Assembly: GCF_011927795.1 (NCBI RefSeq) | Contig: NZ_JAATJJ010000002.1 | Span: forward strand, 868,001-932,000 | DNA length: 64,000 nt | Source: Saonia flava | GTDB lineage: Bacteria > Bacteroidota > Bacteroidia > Flavobacteriales > Flavobacteriaceae | Direction of reading: 5' to 3' | Part shown: positions 1 through 9,916 of the stretch, piece by piece | Layout: each line of letters begins with the position of its first letter | How positions within the stretch are numbered: position 1 is the stretch's first letter | Notes under the pieces: generated by a model | Seen by the model: the letters and a program-made list of their open reading frames with translations, nothing else | Told to the model about the DNA's origin: nothing | Database searches by the model: none | Program-made: the position numbers and the translations under genes

Positions 1-2765
1 AAAATCTATCCGAAAAAAATAAAGTCTTTAAATCCTATATTGGATTGGGATACCATGAGGCCATAGTTCCATCTGTTATACAAAGAAATATTTTGGAAAA
101 TCCAGGTTGGTATACTGCCTACACACCCTACCAAGCGGAAATCGCACAAGGTCGCCTAGAGGCCCTCTTGAACTTCCAAACAATGGTAACCGATCTCACA
201 GGAATGGAACTTGCAAATGCCTCGCTTTTAGATGAAAGTACGGCAGCGGCTGAAGCTATGACCATGCTTTTTAATGTTAGAAGTAGAGAACAAAAGAAAA
301 ATGACGTAGTAAAGTTCTTTGTTTCGGAAGAAGTCTTACCTCAAACATTATCGTTGTTACAAACCCGTTCCATCCCTTTGGGAATTGTATTGGTCGTGGG
401 CAACCATGAAGAATTTGGTTTTAATGATGACTTCTATGGTGCCCTTATACAATACCCAGGGAAACATGGTCAGGTTTATGACTATTCAGGTTTTGTTGCC
501 AATGCAAAAGAAAATGGTATTAAAGTAGCAGTTGCAGCCGATATTCTTAGCCTAGTGCTATTAAAAGCTCCCGGTGAATTTGGGGTTGATGTTGTAGTAG
601 GCACCACGCAGCGTTTTGGAATTCCATTGGGATATGGTGGGCCACATGCTGCTTTTTTCGCCACCAAAGAAGAATATAAAAGAAACATTCCGGGAAGAAT
701 TATTGGTGTCACCAAAGACATGGACGGTAAAAGTGCCCTACGTATGGCATTACAGACAAGGGAACAACATATAAAAAGGGATAAAGCCACTTCCAACATT
801 TGCACAGCACAAGTCTTATTGGCAGTTATGGCTGGCATGTATACCGTTTATCATGGGCCGAAAGGGTTAAAGTATGTGGCGGAAAAAATACATGATTCTG
901 CTAGATTAATAGCCGAAGTTGCAAAAGAATATGGAATTAAGCAATTAAATTCATGTTACTTTGATACAATTAGACTTTCCATCGATAATATTGATTTTTT
1001 AAAAAAAATAGCTGCTTCTTTAAAAATAAACCTTAACTATATTGATGAAACTACTGTTTCAATTTCTTTAAACGAAGCAGTAACCTCAAAAGACATCTGC
1101 GACCTTTCAAGATGTTTTCATTCATTGAGCAATTATAATGAAGATGGTCTGCCCATCAGAAAGCATTCTGATTCCGATACCGATACCGATACCGATACCG
1201 ATAAATCAATGGTTAAAGATTCTGAAGGATTTACTCAAATTTTAAAAGAATCTTTCATTAAAATCCCTGATGAAAAATTGATCCCCAATTCCCTCCAAAG
1301 AAACACTCCTTTTTTAGAAGCTGAAGTTTTCAATTCCTATCATTCTGAAACTGAGTTGATGCGTTATATCAAAAAATTGGAGCGTAAAGATTTGGCACTC
1401 AATCATTCCATGATTTCATTAGGTTCCTGTACCATGAAATTGAATGCCGCAACCGAAATGTTGCCTTTAAGCTCCCCTAAATGGGGAAATATTCATCCTT
1501 TTGCTCCAATTGAGCAAGCTGAAGGCTACCAAACAATCCTCAAAGAGCTCGAAAAAGACCTAAATACAATCACTGGGTTTGCCGGCACTTCTTTACAGCC
1601 CAATTCGGGTGCGCAAGGAGAATTTGCAGGATTAATGGTAATACGGGCTTATCATGAGTCAAGAGGAGAAGGTTATAGAAATATCTGTTTGATTCCCGCT
1701 TCCGCACATGGCACCAACCCCGCCTCAGCTGTTATGGCCGGAATGAAGGTAGTTGTTACAAAAACAGATGAAAAAGGAAATATTGATGTGGCCGATTTAG
1801 AAGAAAAAGCACTTCTACATAAAGAAAATTTATCCGCGTTAATGGTCACTTATCCATCAACACATGGGGTTTTTGAATCATCCATTAAGCAAATAACAAA
1901 AATCATCCATGACAATGGTGGACAAGTATATATGGACGGTGCTAATATGAATGCGCAAGTTGGCCTTACCAATCCTGCCACTATTGGAGCTGATGTTTGT
2001 CACTTAAACCTTCATAAAACTTTTGCCATTCCACATGGTGGTGGTGGTCCTGGAGTTGGTCCCATATGCGTGGCAGAACAACTGGTGCCGTTTCTTCCGA
2101 CCAATCCTGTAATCAAAACTGGAGGCGAAAATGCTATTACAGCAATTTCCGCCGCTCCTTGGGGAAGTTCCTTGGTGTGCTTAATCTCCTATGCCTATAT
2201 AAAAATGCTTGGTGAATATGGTTTGTCCCAATCCACTAAAATTGCCATTCTAAATGCCAACTATATAAAAAATCGGTTAAGTAGTGGTTATAATGTTCTC
2301 TATACTGGAGAAAAGGGCAGGGCCGCACATGAAATGATTATTGATTGTCGACCATTTAAGGAAAATGGGATTGAGGTGACGGATATTGCTAAACGTTTAA
2401 TGGATTATGGCTTCCATGCTCCAACTGTATCATTCCCCGTTGCTGGAACTTTAATGATAGAACCCACAGAAAGTGAAAGTTTGGCAGAATTAGATCGCTT
2501 CTGCGATGCCATGCTTTCTATTAGAAAAGAAATTGAAAACGCAACAGAGAACAACAATAATGTATTAAAAAATGCACCACACACAATGGATATGTTAACC
2601 AATGACCACTGGGATTTTCCCTATAGTCGACAAGAGGCTGCTTTTCCATTGCCCTATGTTTCTGAAAACAAATTTTGGCCGAGTGTAAGAAGAGTGGATG
2701 ATGCCTATGGAGACCGTAATTTAATTTGCACATGCACGCCTATTGAGGCTTATGCAGAAGTTTAA
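1..2765 (+). CDS. gcvP: Glycine dehydrogenase (decarboxylating), P-protein, 5' truncated by window
   Basis: P-protein of the glycine cleavage system; it decarboxylates glycine on PLP and passes aminomethyl to the H-protein. The frame is open from base 3, so the TTG at 45 is internal and roughly 75-80 N-terminal residues lie outside the window. Visible are the N-half motif [13 protein letters not shown], the [13 protein letters not shown] segment that opens the C-half, and the PLP lysine in HLNLHKTF (codon at 2016), followed by a glycine-rich loop. The linker between the halves carries an acidic [10 protein letters not shown] stretch encoded by a perfect hexanucleotide repeat at 1174-1203, which is not typical of the family. 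No other gcv gene is adjacent downstream. The family call is certain; only the start is missing. Confidence 0.97.
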   Translation, partial: NLSEKNKVFKSYIGLGYHEAIVPSVIQRNILENPGWYTAYTPYQAEIAQGRLEALLNFQTMVTDLTGMELANASLLDESTAAAEAMTMLFNVRSREQKKNDVVKFFVSEEVLPQTLSLLQTRSIPLGIVLVVGNHEEFGFNDDFYGALIQYPGKHGQVYDYSGFVANAKENGIKVAVAADILSLVLLKAPGEFGVDVVVGTTQRFGIPLGYGGPHAAFFATKEEYKRNIPGRIIGVTKDMDGKSALRMALQTREQHIKRDKATSNICTAQVLLAVMAGMYTVYHGPKGLKYVAEKIHDSARLIAEVAKEYGIKQLNSCYFDTIRLSIDNIDFLKKIAASLKINLNYIDETTVSISLNEAVTSKDICDLSRCFHSLSNYNEDGLPIRKHSDSDTDTDTDTDKSMVKDSEGFTQILKESFIKIPDEKLIPNSLQRNTPFLEAEVFNSYHSETELMRYIKKLERKDLALNHSMISLGSCTMKLNAATEMLPLSSPKWGNIHPFAPIEQAEGYQTILKELEKDLNTITGFAGTSLQPNSGAQGEFAGLMVIRAYHESRGEGYRNICLIPASAHGTNPASAVMAGMKVVVTKTDEKGNIDVADLEEKALLHKENLSALMVTYPSTHGVFESSIKQITKIIHDNGGQVYMDGANMNAQVGLTNPATIGADVCHLNLHKTFAIPHGGGGPGVGPICVAEQLVPFLPTNPVIKTGGENAITAISAAPWGSSLVCLISYAYIKMLGEYGLSQSTKIAILNANYIKNRLSSGYNVLYTGEKGRAAHEMIIDCRPFKENGIEVTDIAKRLMDYGFHAPTVSFPVAGTLMIEPTESESLAELDRFCDAMLSIRKEIENATENNNNVLKNAPHTMDMLTNDHWDFPYSRQEAAFPLPYVSENKFWPSVRRVDDAYGDRNLICTCTPIEAYAEV
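1174..1203 (+). repeat. Hexanucleotide tandem repeat (CCGATA)x5 inside gcvP
   Basis: Five perfect tandem copies of CCGATA. They encode alternating Asp-Thr residues in the interdomain linker of the glycine dehydrogenase. The 6-bp unit keeps frame whatever the copy number, so slippage would change linker length without inactivating the gene. Confidence 0.95.
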
Positions 2766-2928
2766 AAGATCTCAAAACATACAAAAAATAGGTGTTTTCC
2801 CATTTTTAGTTTCCCATTTCTAAATGAAAAAATAGGCATTGTTTTCTTGTTGAACATCGTATTGATTATGCAAATTTTAGTCGCCTAAATTATTTTTTCG
2901 ATAATTTTAAGAGATATAATACAACTAT

Positions 2929-3984
2929 ATGAATATTGGCATTACTGGGACTGGTTGTTACGTTCCCTCCATTAAAATTGATAATACAGATTTTAACAAA
3001 AATGAGTTTTTAAATGCAGATGGCACTGCTTTTGGCAACTCCAATGAGGTCATTATTGAGAAATTCAAATCTATTACTGGGATTGCTGAAAGAAGATATG
3101 CTGAGAAAGATTTAAAAACTTCAGATTTAGGCTCACTGGCTGCAGAAAAGGCTATTGAGGATGCCAAGATTAATAAAGAAGACCTAGATTATATAATTTT
3201 TGCACATAATTTTGGCGATATTGTCTATGGCACAATACAAGGCGATATGCTACCAAGCCTTGCCACAAGGGTAAAACACAACCTACGTATAAAAAACCCC
3301 AAATGTGTGGCCTATGATATATTATTTGGCTGTCCAGGATGGGTAGAGGGTGTAATACAAGCGCAAGCATTTATTAAGAGTGGCATGGCAAAAAAATGTC
3401 TCGTTATCGGGGGAGAAACTTTATCCAGAGTTACCGATCCACATGATAGAGATAGTATGATCTATTCTGATGGTGCTGGGGCTACCATAGTGGAGGCAAA
3501 CAGTGATGGAAACATTCTCAATCATACCTCAGCCACATATGCCAATGGGGAAGCATATTACCTTTATTTTGGCGAAACCTACAATCAAGATACTAAAGAA
3601 GACACCAAATACATTAAAATGTTTGGTAGAAAAATTTATGAGTTTGCAGTAACCTATGTACCCCAGGCATTAAAGGAATGTTTGGATGGCAGTGGTATTG
3701 GTATAGACGATGTAAAAAAAATATTCATTCATCAGGCAAATGAAAAAATGGATGAAGCCATTGTAAAACGTTTTTACAAATTGTACGAAAAAGAAGTTCC
3801 AAAAGGCATAATGCCCATGAACATCAGCAAAATGGGTAATAATTCTGTAGCGACCATTCCGACACTTTTTGATATGGTAAGGCGTGGAAAGTTAGAAAAT
3901 CAAGACGTGCAAAAGGGAGATGTTGTTATCTTTGCCAGTGTTGGCGCTGGGATGAACATCAACGCCATTGTCTATAGATACTAG
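2929..3984 (+). CDS. 3-oxoacyl-ACP synthase III family protein (KAS III, FabH-like)
   Basis: Thiolase-fold condensing enzyme of the KAS III family, which joins an acyl-CoA or similar starter to malonyl-ACP. The triad is visible: Cys135 in FGCPGW, His268 in IHQAN and Asn304 in GNNSVATIP. At 351 residues it is a little longer than housekeeping FabH (about 320), with an extra segment near residues 20-40. It is followed one base later by a methyltransferase and then a glycosyltransferase, so it may make a specialised acyl chain for a lipid or secondary metabolite rather than serve general fatty acid synthesis. The family is certain; the exact substrate is unknown. Confidence 0.85.
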   Translation: MNIGITGTGCYVPSIKIDNTDFNKNEFLNADGTAFGNSNEVIIEKFKSITGIAERRYAEKDLKTSDLGSLAAEKAIEDAKINKEDLDYIIFAHNFGDIVYGTIQGDMLPSLATRVKHNLRIKNPKCVAYDILFGCPGWVEGVIQAQAFIKSGMAKKCLVIGGETLSRVTDPHDRDSMIYSDGAGATIVEANSDGNILNHTSATYANGEAYYLYFGETYNQDTKEDTKYIKMFGRKIYEFAVTYVPQALKECLDGSGIGIDDVKKIFIHQANEKMDEAIVKRFYKLYEKEVPKGIMPMNISKMGNNSVATIPTLFDMVRRGKLENQDVQKGDVVIFASVGAGMNINAIVYRY

Positions 3985-3985
3985 C

Positions 3986-4510
3986 ATGTATAAAGTATAC
4001 CCGAGCAAAAGATATAAAAACACCTTAGAATTTCTTAAAAAACACATCCCCAAGGATCAATCCATATTGGATTTGGGGGTTGAAAATCCTTTTTCTAGAA
4101 TCATGAAAGAAGAGGGATATTCTGTTACCAATACAAAAGGTGAGGACTTAGATGTTAATTTTTCCTCTGTTACTTCATCCAATGCACAAGTAATTACCGC
4201 TTTTGAAATTTTTGAACACCTGTTAGCTCCGTTAAATGTTTTAAAAGAAGTAAAAGCTAATAAGTTAGTGGCCAGTATCCCTATGCGATTATGGTTTTCA
4301 ACCGCCTATAGAAGTAAAACTGATATGTGGGACAGGCATTACCATGAATTTGAAGATTGGCAGTTTGATTGGCTATTGGAAAAAGCTGGTTGGGAAATTA
4401 AAGCAACCCATAAATGGACCAATCCTGTTAAGAAAATAGGAATAAGACCTTTATTAAGGTTTTTTACACCTAGATATTACATTGTATATGCCGAGCGCAA
4501 GAAAAATTGA
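3986..4510 (+). CDS. Class I SAM-dependent methyltransferase-like protein
   Basis: A 174-residue protein. The ATG at 3986, one base after the KAS III stop, is preferred over an in-frame TTG at 3968 that lies inside the upstream gene. Residues near 30-40 (SILDLGVENPFS) look like the glycine-poor motif I of a short class I methyltransferase. AFEIFEHLLAP further on resembles the post-motif region of Methyltransf_11/23 proteins, where an E-H-L pattern is common. Translation is probably coupled to the KAS III gene. The substrate cannot be told from the sequence. The domain is short for a methyltransferase, so activity is inferred. Confidence 0.65.
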   Translation: MYKVYPSKRYKNTLEFLKKHIPKDQSILDLGVENPFSRIMKEEGYSVTNTKGEDLDVNFSSVTSSNAQVITAFEIFEHLLAPLNVLKEVKANKLVASIPMRLWFSTAYRSKTDMWDRHYHEFEDWQFDWLLEKAGWEIKATHKWTNPVKKIGIRPLLRFFTPRYYIVYAERKKN

Positions 4511-4521
4511 AATTTTTCTAG

Positions 4522-5367
4522 ATGAAAATAACCATTATCATTCCTGCTCATAATGAAGAAGTATATCTAAAAGCTTGTTTGGATTCCTTTGTGTCCCAAA
4601 CGACTCCTCCAAATGAACTTATTGTAGTCGATGATAATTCCAATGACTCCACGTTCACCATTGCTACAAAATTTGCAGAAAAATATAATTGGATCAAGGT
4701 TCTGCAAAACAATTCTACCAATGAACATATTCCAGGGAAAAAAGTGGTTGACACCTTTAATTTTGGTTTGAAATATGCCTCTGAATATGATTTATTGGGA
4801 AAATTTGATGCCGATATTATTCTCCCGCCCAATTATTTTGAAATTATGCGAAATCATTTTCAAAGCAATTGGAAATTGGGGATGTGTTCTGGTCTTTTGT
4901 ATATAAAAAAAGACAATGATTGGGTCTATGAAAATATTGCCGATAAAAACCATATCCGTGGTCCCATAAAGCTATACCACAAAGCCTGTTTTAATAAAAT
5001 AGGGGGCCTGCGGCCTGCAGTAGGTTGGGATACTGTAGACATACTTTTGGCCAAGTACCATGGCTTTGAAACCCTAACTGATACTTCGCTACATGTAAAA
5101 CACCTCCGACCTACTGGGCAATCCTATTCCAATAAAAACAAATATGCTAAAGGGGAAGCTTTATACAAAATGAGATATAATCTTCCTTTAGCTAAACTGG
5201 CCGCCCTTAAAATGGCCTGGCAGGCCAAAAGTCCCTCACTTTATTTTTATACGGTTTTTGGGTATGTAAATGCCTGCCTAAAAAAAACTCCAAGATTTAT
5301 CACAAAAGAAGAGGGTTCATTTATTAGAAAGCATAGATGGAAAGGGATATGGAAAAAGCTGCTTTAA
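4522..5367 (+). CDS. Glycosyltransferase family 2 protein
   Basis: GT-A fold glycosyltransferase that uses a nucleotide sugar. The N-terminus (TIIIPAHNEEVYLKACLDS, then IVVDDNSNDST) is the nucleotide-binding half of GT2, and KFDADIILPPNYF holds the metal-binding DxD-type motif. The C-terminal third is basic, with no clear membrane helix. It is the third gene of the KAS III/methyltransferase/GT2 trio, 11 bp after the methyltransferase, so the three products probably act on one lipid or glycan. Its stop abuts the stop of the convergent serine hydrolase gene with no spacer. Acceptor and donor are unknown. Confidence 0.85.
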   Translation: MKITIIIPAHNEEVYLKACLDSFVSQTTPPNELIVVDDNSNDSTFTIATKFAEKYNWIKVLQNNSTNEHIPGKKVVDTFNFGLKYASEYDLLGKFDADIILPPNYFEIMRNHFQSNWKLGMCSGLLYIKKDNDWVYENIADKNHIRGPIKLYHKACFNKIGGLRPAVGWDTVDILLAKYHGFETLTDTSLHVKHLRPTGQSYSNKNKYAKGEALYKMRYNLPLAKLAALKMAWQAKSPSLYFYTVFGYVNACLKKTPRFITKEEGSFIRKHRWKGIWKKLL

Positions 5368-6474
5368 TTAATTTTTATTCCCATTATTTAAATAGATTTC
5401 ATTAATAACTAATGCTGCTATTTCCTTAGTAATCTTTGTAGGTGAATTACAATCGCAATTGCTCAAACCAATAACATAGACATCTTCACTTGGTATATAC
5501 ACCCCCATTGATTTAAAACCAAATATACTGCCCCCATGTTCCATACTTAAAACTCCATTAATTTTTTTTAGATGCCATCCATAACCATAATCTATGTATT
5601 CCCCGTCATTTAAAGTGTAGTTGGTGTATGCCTTATTTATCGTATTTTGACTTACCAACACATTCTGGTTCAATGCTTCTTGCCATTTTAACAGGTCATC
5701 TACTGTAGACATGATTGAGCCTGATGCGTAAGGCAAGGTCAAACTGATATACATTTTATTGATATAATCATCTCTATAGTGATACCCTGAGGCTCTGTTT
5801 TTGATTACCTTGCTGTGACTGGCATATAGTGATGATTCCATGCCAATTTTTTGAAAAATATTTTTCTCAATATAATCTTTATAAGTAATCCCAGAAACTG
5901 ACTCTATTATATACCCCAAAATAAAATATCCTGAATTAGTATACTTAAACTTTTCCCCAGGATTAAAATCCATTGGTTCATTTTTAAAAAAATCGATAAG
6001 CTCTAAAGGCGTTAAATCTTTTTTTGAAATATCCCGGAGAGCTTTCATGTTCGTAAAATTTTTTATTCCAGAAGTATGAGTCAGCAAATGATGTATTGTT
6101 ATTTTTTTTCCATGAGATGGATAGTCTGGAATAAATTTTAAAATTTCATCATCCAAATCCAACATGCCCTTTTCCACAAGCACTAGAATAGCTATTGCCG
6201 TAAATTGTTTTGTCATTGAACCTATTTCAAAAACATTCTCTGGCCTCATTGGAACATTTAACTCTAGATTGGCTTTACCAAAAGCTTTTCTATATATAGG
6301 AATTCCATTTTTTGCAACTAAAAAAGCAGCTCCAGGAGCTGTTGATCTGTATTTTGATTCTAATAAACTATCTATTTTAGATTCTAAAAATTGTGAATTA
6401 GCTGTATGACAGAATTGAAAAAAAAGTATTGTCGCTACAATTACAAAGGGTTTTGAAAAAAGAAATACTTTCAT
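5368..6474 (-). CDS. Secreted serine hydrolase, beta-lactamase class C/penicillin-binding fold
   Basis: A 368-residue exported protein with an N-terminal hydrophobic signal peptide (about residues 8-26). It carries the three class C landmarks: S86-M-T-K89 (nucleophile and base), Y178-T-N180, and an HGG triad in place of KTG near the C-terminus (EHGGSIFGF). This is Pfam Beta-lactamase (PF00144), whose members are esterases, D-aminopeptidases or peptidases more often than true beta-lactamases. It is transcribed alone, downstream of the PafA-like phosphatase gene and separated from it by a terminator. The substrate is unknown. Confidence 0.85.
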   Translation of the reverse strand: MKVFLFSKPFVIVATILFFQFCHTANSQFLESKIDSLLESKYRSTAPGAAFLVAKNGIPIYRKAFGKANLELNVPMRPENVFEIGSMTKQFTAIAILVLVEKGMLDLDDEILKFIPDYPSHGKKITIHHLLTHTSGIKNFTNMKALRDISKKDLTPLELIDFFKNEPMDFNPGEKFKYTNSGYFILGYIIESVSGITYKDYIEKNIFQKIGMESSLYASHSKVIKNRASGYHYRDDYINKMYISLTLPYASGSIMSTVDDLLKWQEALNQNVLVSQNTINKAYTNYTLNDGEYIDYGYGWHLKKINGVLSMEHGGSIFGFKSMGVYIPSEDVYVIGLSNCDCNSPTKITKEIAALVINEIYLNNGNKN

Positions 6475-6536
6475 ATTTGATTATCTTCTTTAGGATTCTA
6501 AAGTAAGACGTCAATATAAAAGTTATGGTTACAAAA

Positions 6537-6561
6537 AACCACTTTAAATGATAAAGTGGTT
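6537..6561 (-). terminator. Rho-independent terminator of the phosphatase gene
   Basis: A perfect 10-bp stem (AACCACTTTA / TAAAGTGGTT) with a 5-nt loop, followed on the minus strand by a T run. It lies about 50 bp past the stop of the 6610-8301 gene. Confidence 0.85.
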
Positions 6562-6609
6562 CTCAAATTCCGATAGGAGGAGTATTGTAATACCTTATAG
6601 AATTTGTTC

Positions 6610-8301
6610 TTATTCCAAGACCTCAACAATGGGTTTCCCGGTGGTTCCATTTGGAAAAGCAATACCCAATAGAGCTGCTATGGTTGGGGCAATATCAGGA
6701 ATTTCCGTACGCGCTACAGTACTGCCACTTTTAATTCCTTTCCCAAAGAACAATAGGGGTACATGGGTATCATATATTTGTGCTGATCCGTGTGTGGACC
6801 CTGTCTCTGAATAGTCTATATAACCTGGTTTTAAAACCATTAGAACATCTCCAGAGCGTTTTTGATTATAACCATTTTGTAATATATAAGGAATTCCACT
6901 TGTATATTGGTTTGCCCACATTTGTTCCGCTGTGTATACCCTGTCCACCGCCTCATAATTCAAAAGTTCCATGGCTATAGTTTCCTGGGCATCATCCAAA
7001 TCCATATCCAAATTATCCACTACTTTATGGTCCAAGAAAACTTGCCCATTAGAAATGTTTTTTACAACATCCGTAGTTCCAAACTTAAACTTTAGAAACT
7101 CCATAAAGGTATCCTTCATAGAGCCCATACCTGTATTGCTGGTTGGTATCTTATTATCTTTTAAGTAGTTTGGAACATCTATAGCCCCATGGTCAGCCGT
7201 TAAAAATACGGTATATTCCCCTTCCCCCACTCGGGCATCCAGGGCATTAAAAAGTCGCTCCAAGTCCTTATCCAATCTTAAATAGGTATCCTGGACCTCC
7301 TTTGAATTCACTCCAAACTTATGACCAACATAATCCGTACTAGAAAAACTCACAGCTAAAAAATCTGTTATACCATCAATTCCCAAGCTTTCAGATTTTA
7401 ATGCTTCCAAAGCAAAATCCGCCGTAATACTGTTTCCGTATGCTGTAGCCTTTAACATATCATACCCGTCATTTTTATCCCACAAACTCGACACGTCATG
7501 GGGAAAGGTGGATTTAGTCTCTCCTTCAAACAAACCTTCATACCTATTGGCATCAACTCCACTTTCTAAATAGGTATTAATATCTTTTAAAGTAGTCCAA
7601 GGTTTTTTATACTCATCAACACTTCGCTTGGCATTAAAATCTTTGACCCATTTGGGCAATTCATTCATATAGTAAGAACTGGTAATCCAATTCCCCTCAT
7701 TTTCTCCATAAAACCAATAGGCTGCATTTGCTGTATGTCCACCTGGCAATACCGCTCCCCTATCTTTTAAAGCAATGGCAATGGTTTTGCCCCGCATTTG
7801 GGTATGCAACCTAAGTTGATCGGTAATAGTTGTTACATTCATTCTATGGGGAGACATTTGCCCCGCATTTGTCATTGTACCAATGGAAGTATAACTATCA
7901 TCCGAAGCGCAATACACCTCTTTATCAATTTCCTTATCATACCAATTATTACCTATAATTCCATGCGTGGCAGGAGTGGTCCCGGTATAAACAGATGTAT
8001 GTCCAGGACCGGTACTTGTTGGAGCATAATTAAAATGGTTGTTTTTGCAGATAAACCCTTCATTTACCATTCGCTTGAATCCGCCTTCTCCATAGTGGCT
8101 CCAAAATCTAGTTAGGTAATCATACCTCATTTGGTCCACAACAATACCAACGACCAATTTTGGAGAAGCCACTAAAGTTGTCTTAGTTTCAATTATGGGC
8201 TTAGTCTTGTTCTTTGATTTTCTTTGCCCCGTGACTTCATTCGTTGAAATGGTCAAGAAAAAAGCCAATAAATATACAAGGAATTTGTGTTTTGTCATCA
8301 T
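6610..8301 (-). CDS. pafA: PafA-type alkaline phosphatase/nucleotide pyrophosphatase superfamily enzyme
   Basis: Secreted phosphomonoesterase with a signal peptide at about residues 5-25. The zinc-site and active-site residues of the well-studied flavobacterial PafA can be placed: Asp56 (VVDQMRYDY), nucleophile Thr97 (TSTGPGH), Asn118, the K179-x-R181 pair in ALKDRGAV, D and H in SSTDYVGHKFG, DH in LTADHGA, and the last His in GSTHGS. The D56-to-T97 spacing of 41 and T97-to-N118 spacing of 21 match PafA as I recall it (D38, T79, N100). The K-x-R pair distinguishes PafA from diesterase (NPP) relatives. It should release phosphate from organic esters in the periplasm and is probably calcium independent. 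It is divergent from mlaE. Confidence 0.9.
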   Translation of the reverse strand: MMTKHKFLVYLLAFFLTISTNEVTGQRKSKNKTKPIIETKTTLVASPKLVVGIVVDQMRYDYLTRFWSHYGEGGFKRMVNEGFICKNNHFNYAPTSTGPGHTSVYTGTTPATHGIIGNNWYDKEIDKEVYCASDDSYTSIGTMTNAGQMSPHRMNVTTITDQLRLHTQMRGKTIAIALKDRGAVLPGGHTANAAYWFYGENEGNWITSSYYMNELPKWVKDFNAKRSVDEYKKPWTTLKDINTYLESGVDANRYEGLFEGETKSTFPHDVSSLWDKNDGYDMLKATAYGNSITADFALEALKSESLGIDGITDFLAVSFSSTDYVGHKFGVNSKEVQDTYLRLDKDLERLFNALDARVGEGEYTVFLTADHGAIDVPNYLKDNKIPTSNTGMGSMKDTFMEFLKFKFGTTDVVKNISNGQVFLDHKVVDNLDMDLDDAQETIAMELLNYEAVDRVYTAEQMWANQYTSGIPYILQNGYNQKRSGDVLMVLKPGYIDYSETGSTHGSAQIYDTHVPLLFFGKGIKSGSTVARTEIPDIAPTIAALLGIAFPNGTTGKPIVEVLE

Positions 8302-8410
8302 AGAATTCTTATCGAAGTAAAATTAATTAAATAAAAGTTTAAAAGTTTAAATGAAGGTTAAATACCACCCATTATTGTTATTTTTACGCCAAGAAGTATA
8401 TTTTTACTAA

Positions 8411-9148
8411 ATGAGTTATATAGCATCTATAGGCAGCTATTTTATAATGATATGGGAGGTTTTTAAAAAACCCACAAAATGGCCAATAATGAGGTCATTG
8501 ATATTGAAGGAAATAGATGAGCTTATATATGGTTCTTTGGGCATCATTATTTTTATTTCCTTCTTCATTGGAGGTGTTGTTTCCATACAAACTGCATTAA
8601 ATATTACAAATCCTTTAATACCGCGAAACCTAATTGGCTTTGCGACAAGACAATCTGTAATTCTTGAATTTGCACCAACCTTCACGTCCATTATTATGGC
8701 AGGAAAGGTAGGCTCCTATATCACATCAAGCATAGGCACCATGAGGGTTACAGAGCAAATTGACGCTTTGGAAGTAATGGGTGTCAATTCCCTAAATTAT
8801 TTAGTATTTCCTAAAATTATTGCCATGCTTATGTACCCTTTTGCCATTGCAATTGCCATGTATGTGGGTATTTTGGGAGGATGGATCGCAGGGGTTTTTG
8901 GAGGATTTAGTTCTAGTGCAGATTTTGTTGAGGGGCTACAACTAGATTTTATTCCCTACCACGTGGTATACTCCTTCATCAAAACCATTTTGTTTGCCTT
9001 GGTCATTGCAACTGTACCTTCTTTTCATGGTTATTACATGAAAGGCGGAGCTTTGGAAGTTGGTAAAGCAAGTACTACTGCCTTTGTATGGACCAGCGTG
9101 GTGATTATTATTCTAAATTATATTCTAACACAACTCCTTTTAGGCTAA
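8411..9148 (+). CDS. mlaE: MlaE-family ABC transporter permease
   Basis: A 245-residue integral membrane protein of the MlaE/YrbE family, the permease of the phospholipid transporter that maintains outer-membrane lipid asymmetry. Typical features are the amphipathic N-terminus, the FFIGGVVSIQTAL helix, the segment EFAPTFTSIIMAGKVGSYITSSIGTMRVTEQIDALEVMG (read in pieces), and three to four later helices. Its TAA stop shares one base with the ATG of the ATPase gene. No MCE-domain substrate-binding (MlaD) or MlaB gene is in the window. Confidence 0.93.
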   Translation: MSYIASIGSYFIMIWEVFKKPTKWPIMRSLILKEIDELIYGSLGIIIFISFFIGGVVSIQTALNITNPLIPRNLIGFATRQSVILEFAPTFTSIIMAGKVGSYITSSIGTMRVTEQIDALEVMGVNSLNYLVFPKIIAMLMYPFAIAIAMYVGILGGWIAGVFGGFSSSADFVEGLQLDFIPYHVVYSFIKTILFALVIATVPSFHGYYMKGGALEVGKASTTAFVWTSVVIIILNYILTQLLLG

Positions 9149-9915
9149 TGATAACGGTAGAAAACATACACAAGACTTTTGGAGACACCCATGTTCTCAA
9201 GGGAATATCTACAACTTTTGACACTGGAAAAACCAACCTAATCATTGGTCAAAGCGGTTCTGGAAAAACAGTTTTCTTAAAATGTCTGTTGGGGCTTTTT
9301 ACCCCAGAGGAGGGAAGTATAGATTATGATGGAAAAACCTATTCTGAACTTACAAGTGCGGAAAAAAGGGATTTAAGACAAGAAATGGGCATGGTTTTCC
9401 AAGGTAGTGCCCTATTTGATTCTATGACTGTTGAAGGCAATGTTATGTTCCCTTTGGGAATGTTTACCAAACAGTCTAAATCTGAAATGCAAGATAGGGT
9501 GGGCTTTGTCTTAAAAAGGGTAAATCTTATTGACGCACATCATAAATACCCTTCCGAAATATCAGGTGGAATGCAAAAAAGGGTGGCCATTGCCAGAGCC
9601 ATTGTAATGAACCCAAAATACCTATTTTGTGACGAACCCAATTCTGGCTTAGACCCAAAAACTGCTATTCTTATTGACAACCTAATCAAAGAAATCACAG
9701 AAGAATATGACATTACTACGGTCATCAATACTCATGATATGAATTCTGTCATGGAAATTGGGGAAAAGATTGTATTCCTAAAAAATGGCATAAAGGAATG
9801 GGAAGGCTCTAAAAATGAAATTTTTAAAACCGATAACGAAGCTGTGACGAATTTTGTGTACTCATCTGAGCTCTTTAAAAAAGTTCGCCAAATGTACATT
9901 GAGGAGCGTAATTAG
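9148..9915 (+). CDS. mlaF: MlaF-family ABC transporter ATP-binding protein
   Basis: ATPase partner of the preceding permease. The ATG at 9148 overlaps the permease stop by one base (TAATG) and is preferred over an in-frame start at 9088 inside mlaE. It contains Walker A (GQSGSGKT), the signature ISGGMQKRVAIARA and Walker B (YLFCDEPNSGLDP). The end sits one base from the stop of the convergent DUF389 gene, so the two transcripts must overlap at their 3' ends. Confidence 0.93.
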   Translation: MITVENIHKTFGDTHVLKGISTTFDTGKTNLIIGQSGSGKTVFLKCLLGLFTPEEGSIDYDGKTYSELTSAEKRDLRQEMGMVFQGSALFDSMTVEGNVMFPLGMFTKQSKSEMQDRVGFVLKRVNLIDAHHKYPSEISGGMQKRVAIARAIVMNPKYLFCDEPNSGLDPKTAILIDNLIKEITEEYDITTVINTHDMNSVMEIGEKIVFLKNGIKEWEGSKNEIFKTDNEAVTNFVYSSELFKKVRQMYIEERN

Positions 9916-9916
9916 T

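Noticed and set aside
45-60. TTG at 45 as the start of gcvP, suggesting a truncated gene
   Set aside because: The frame is open to base 3 and encodes conserved GcvP residues (SYIGLGY), so the gene is only cut by the window edge.
5368-6474. Antibiotic-resistance beta-lactamase
   Set aside because: The fold is class C-like, but with HGG instead of KTG and no AmpC-specific features; most such proteins are esterases or peptidases.
9088-9148. Longer N-terminus for the MlaF ATPase from 9088
   Set aside because: It lies wholly inside mlaE and encodes residues unlike the family; ATG at 9148 gives the normal N-terminus.
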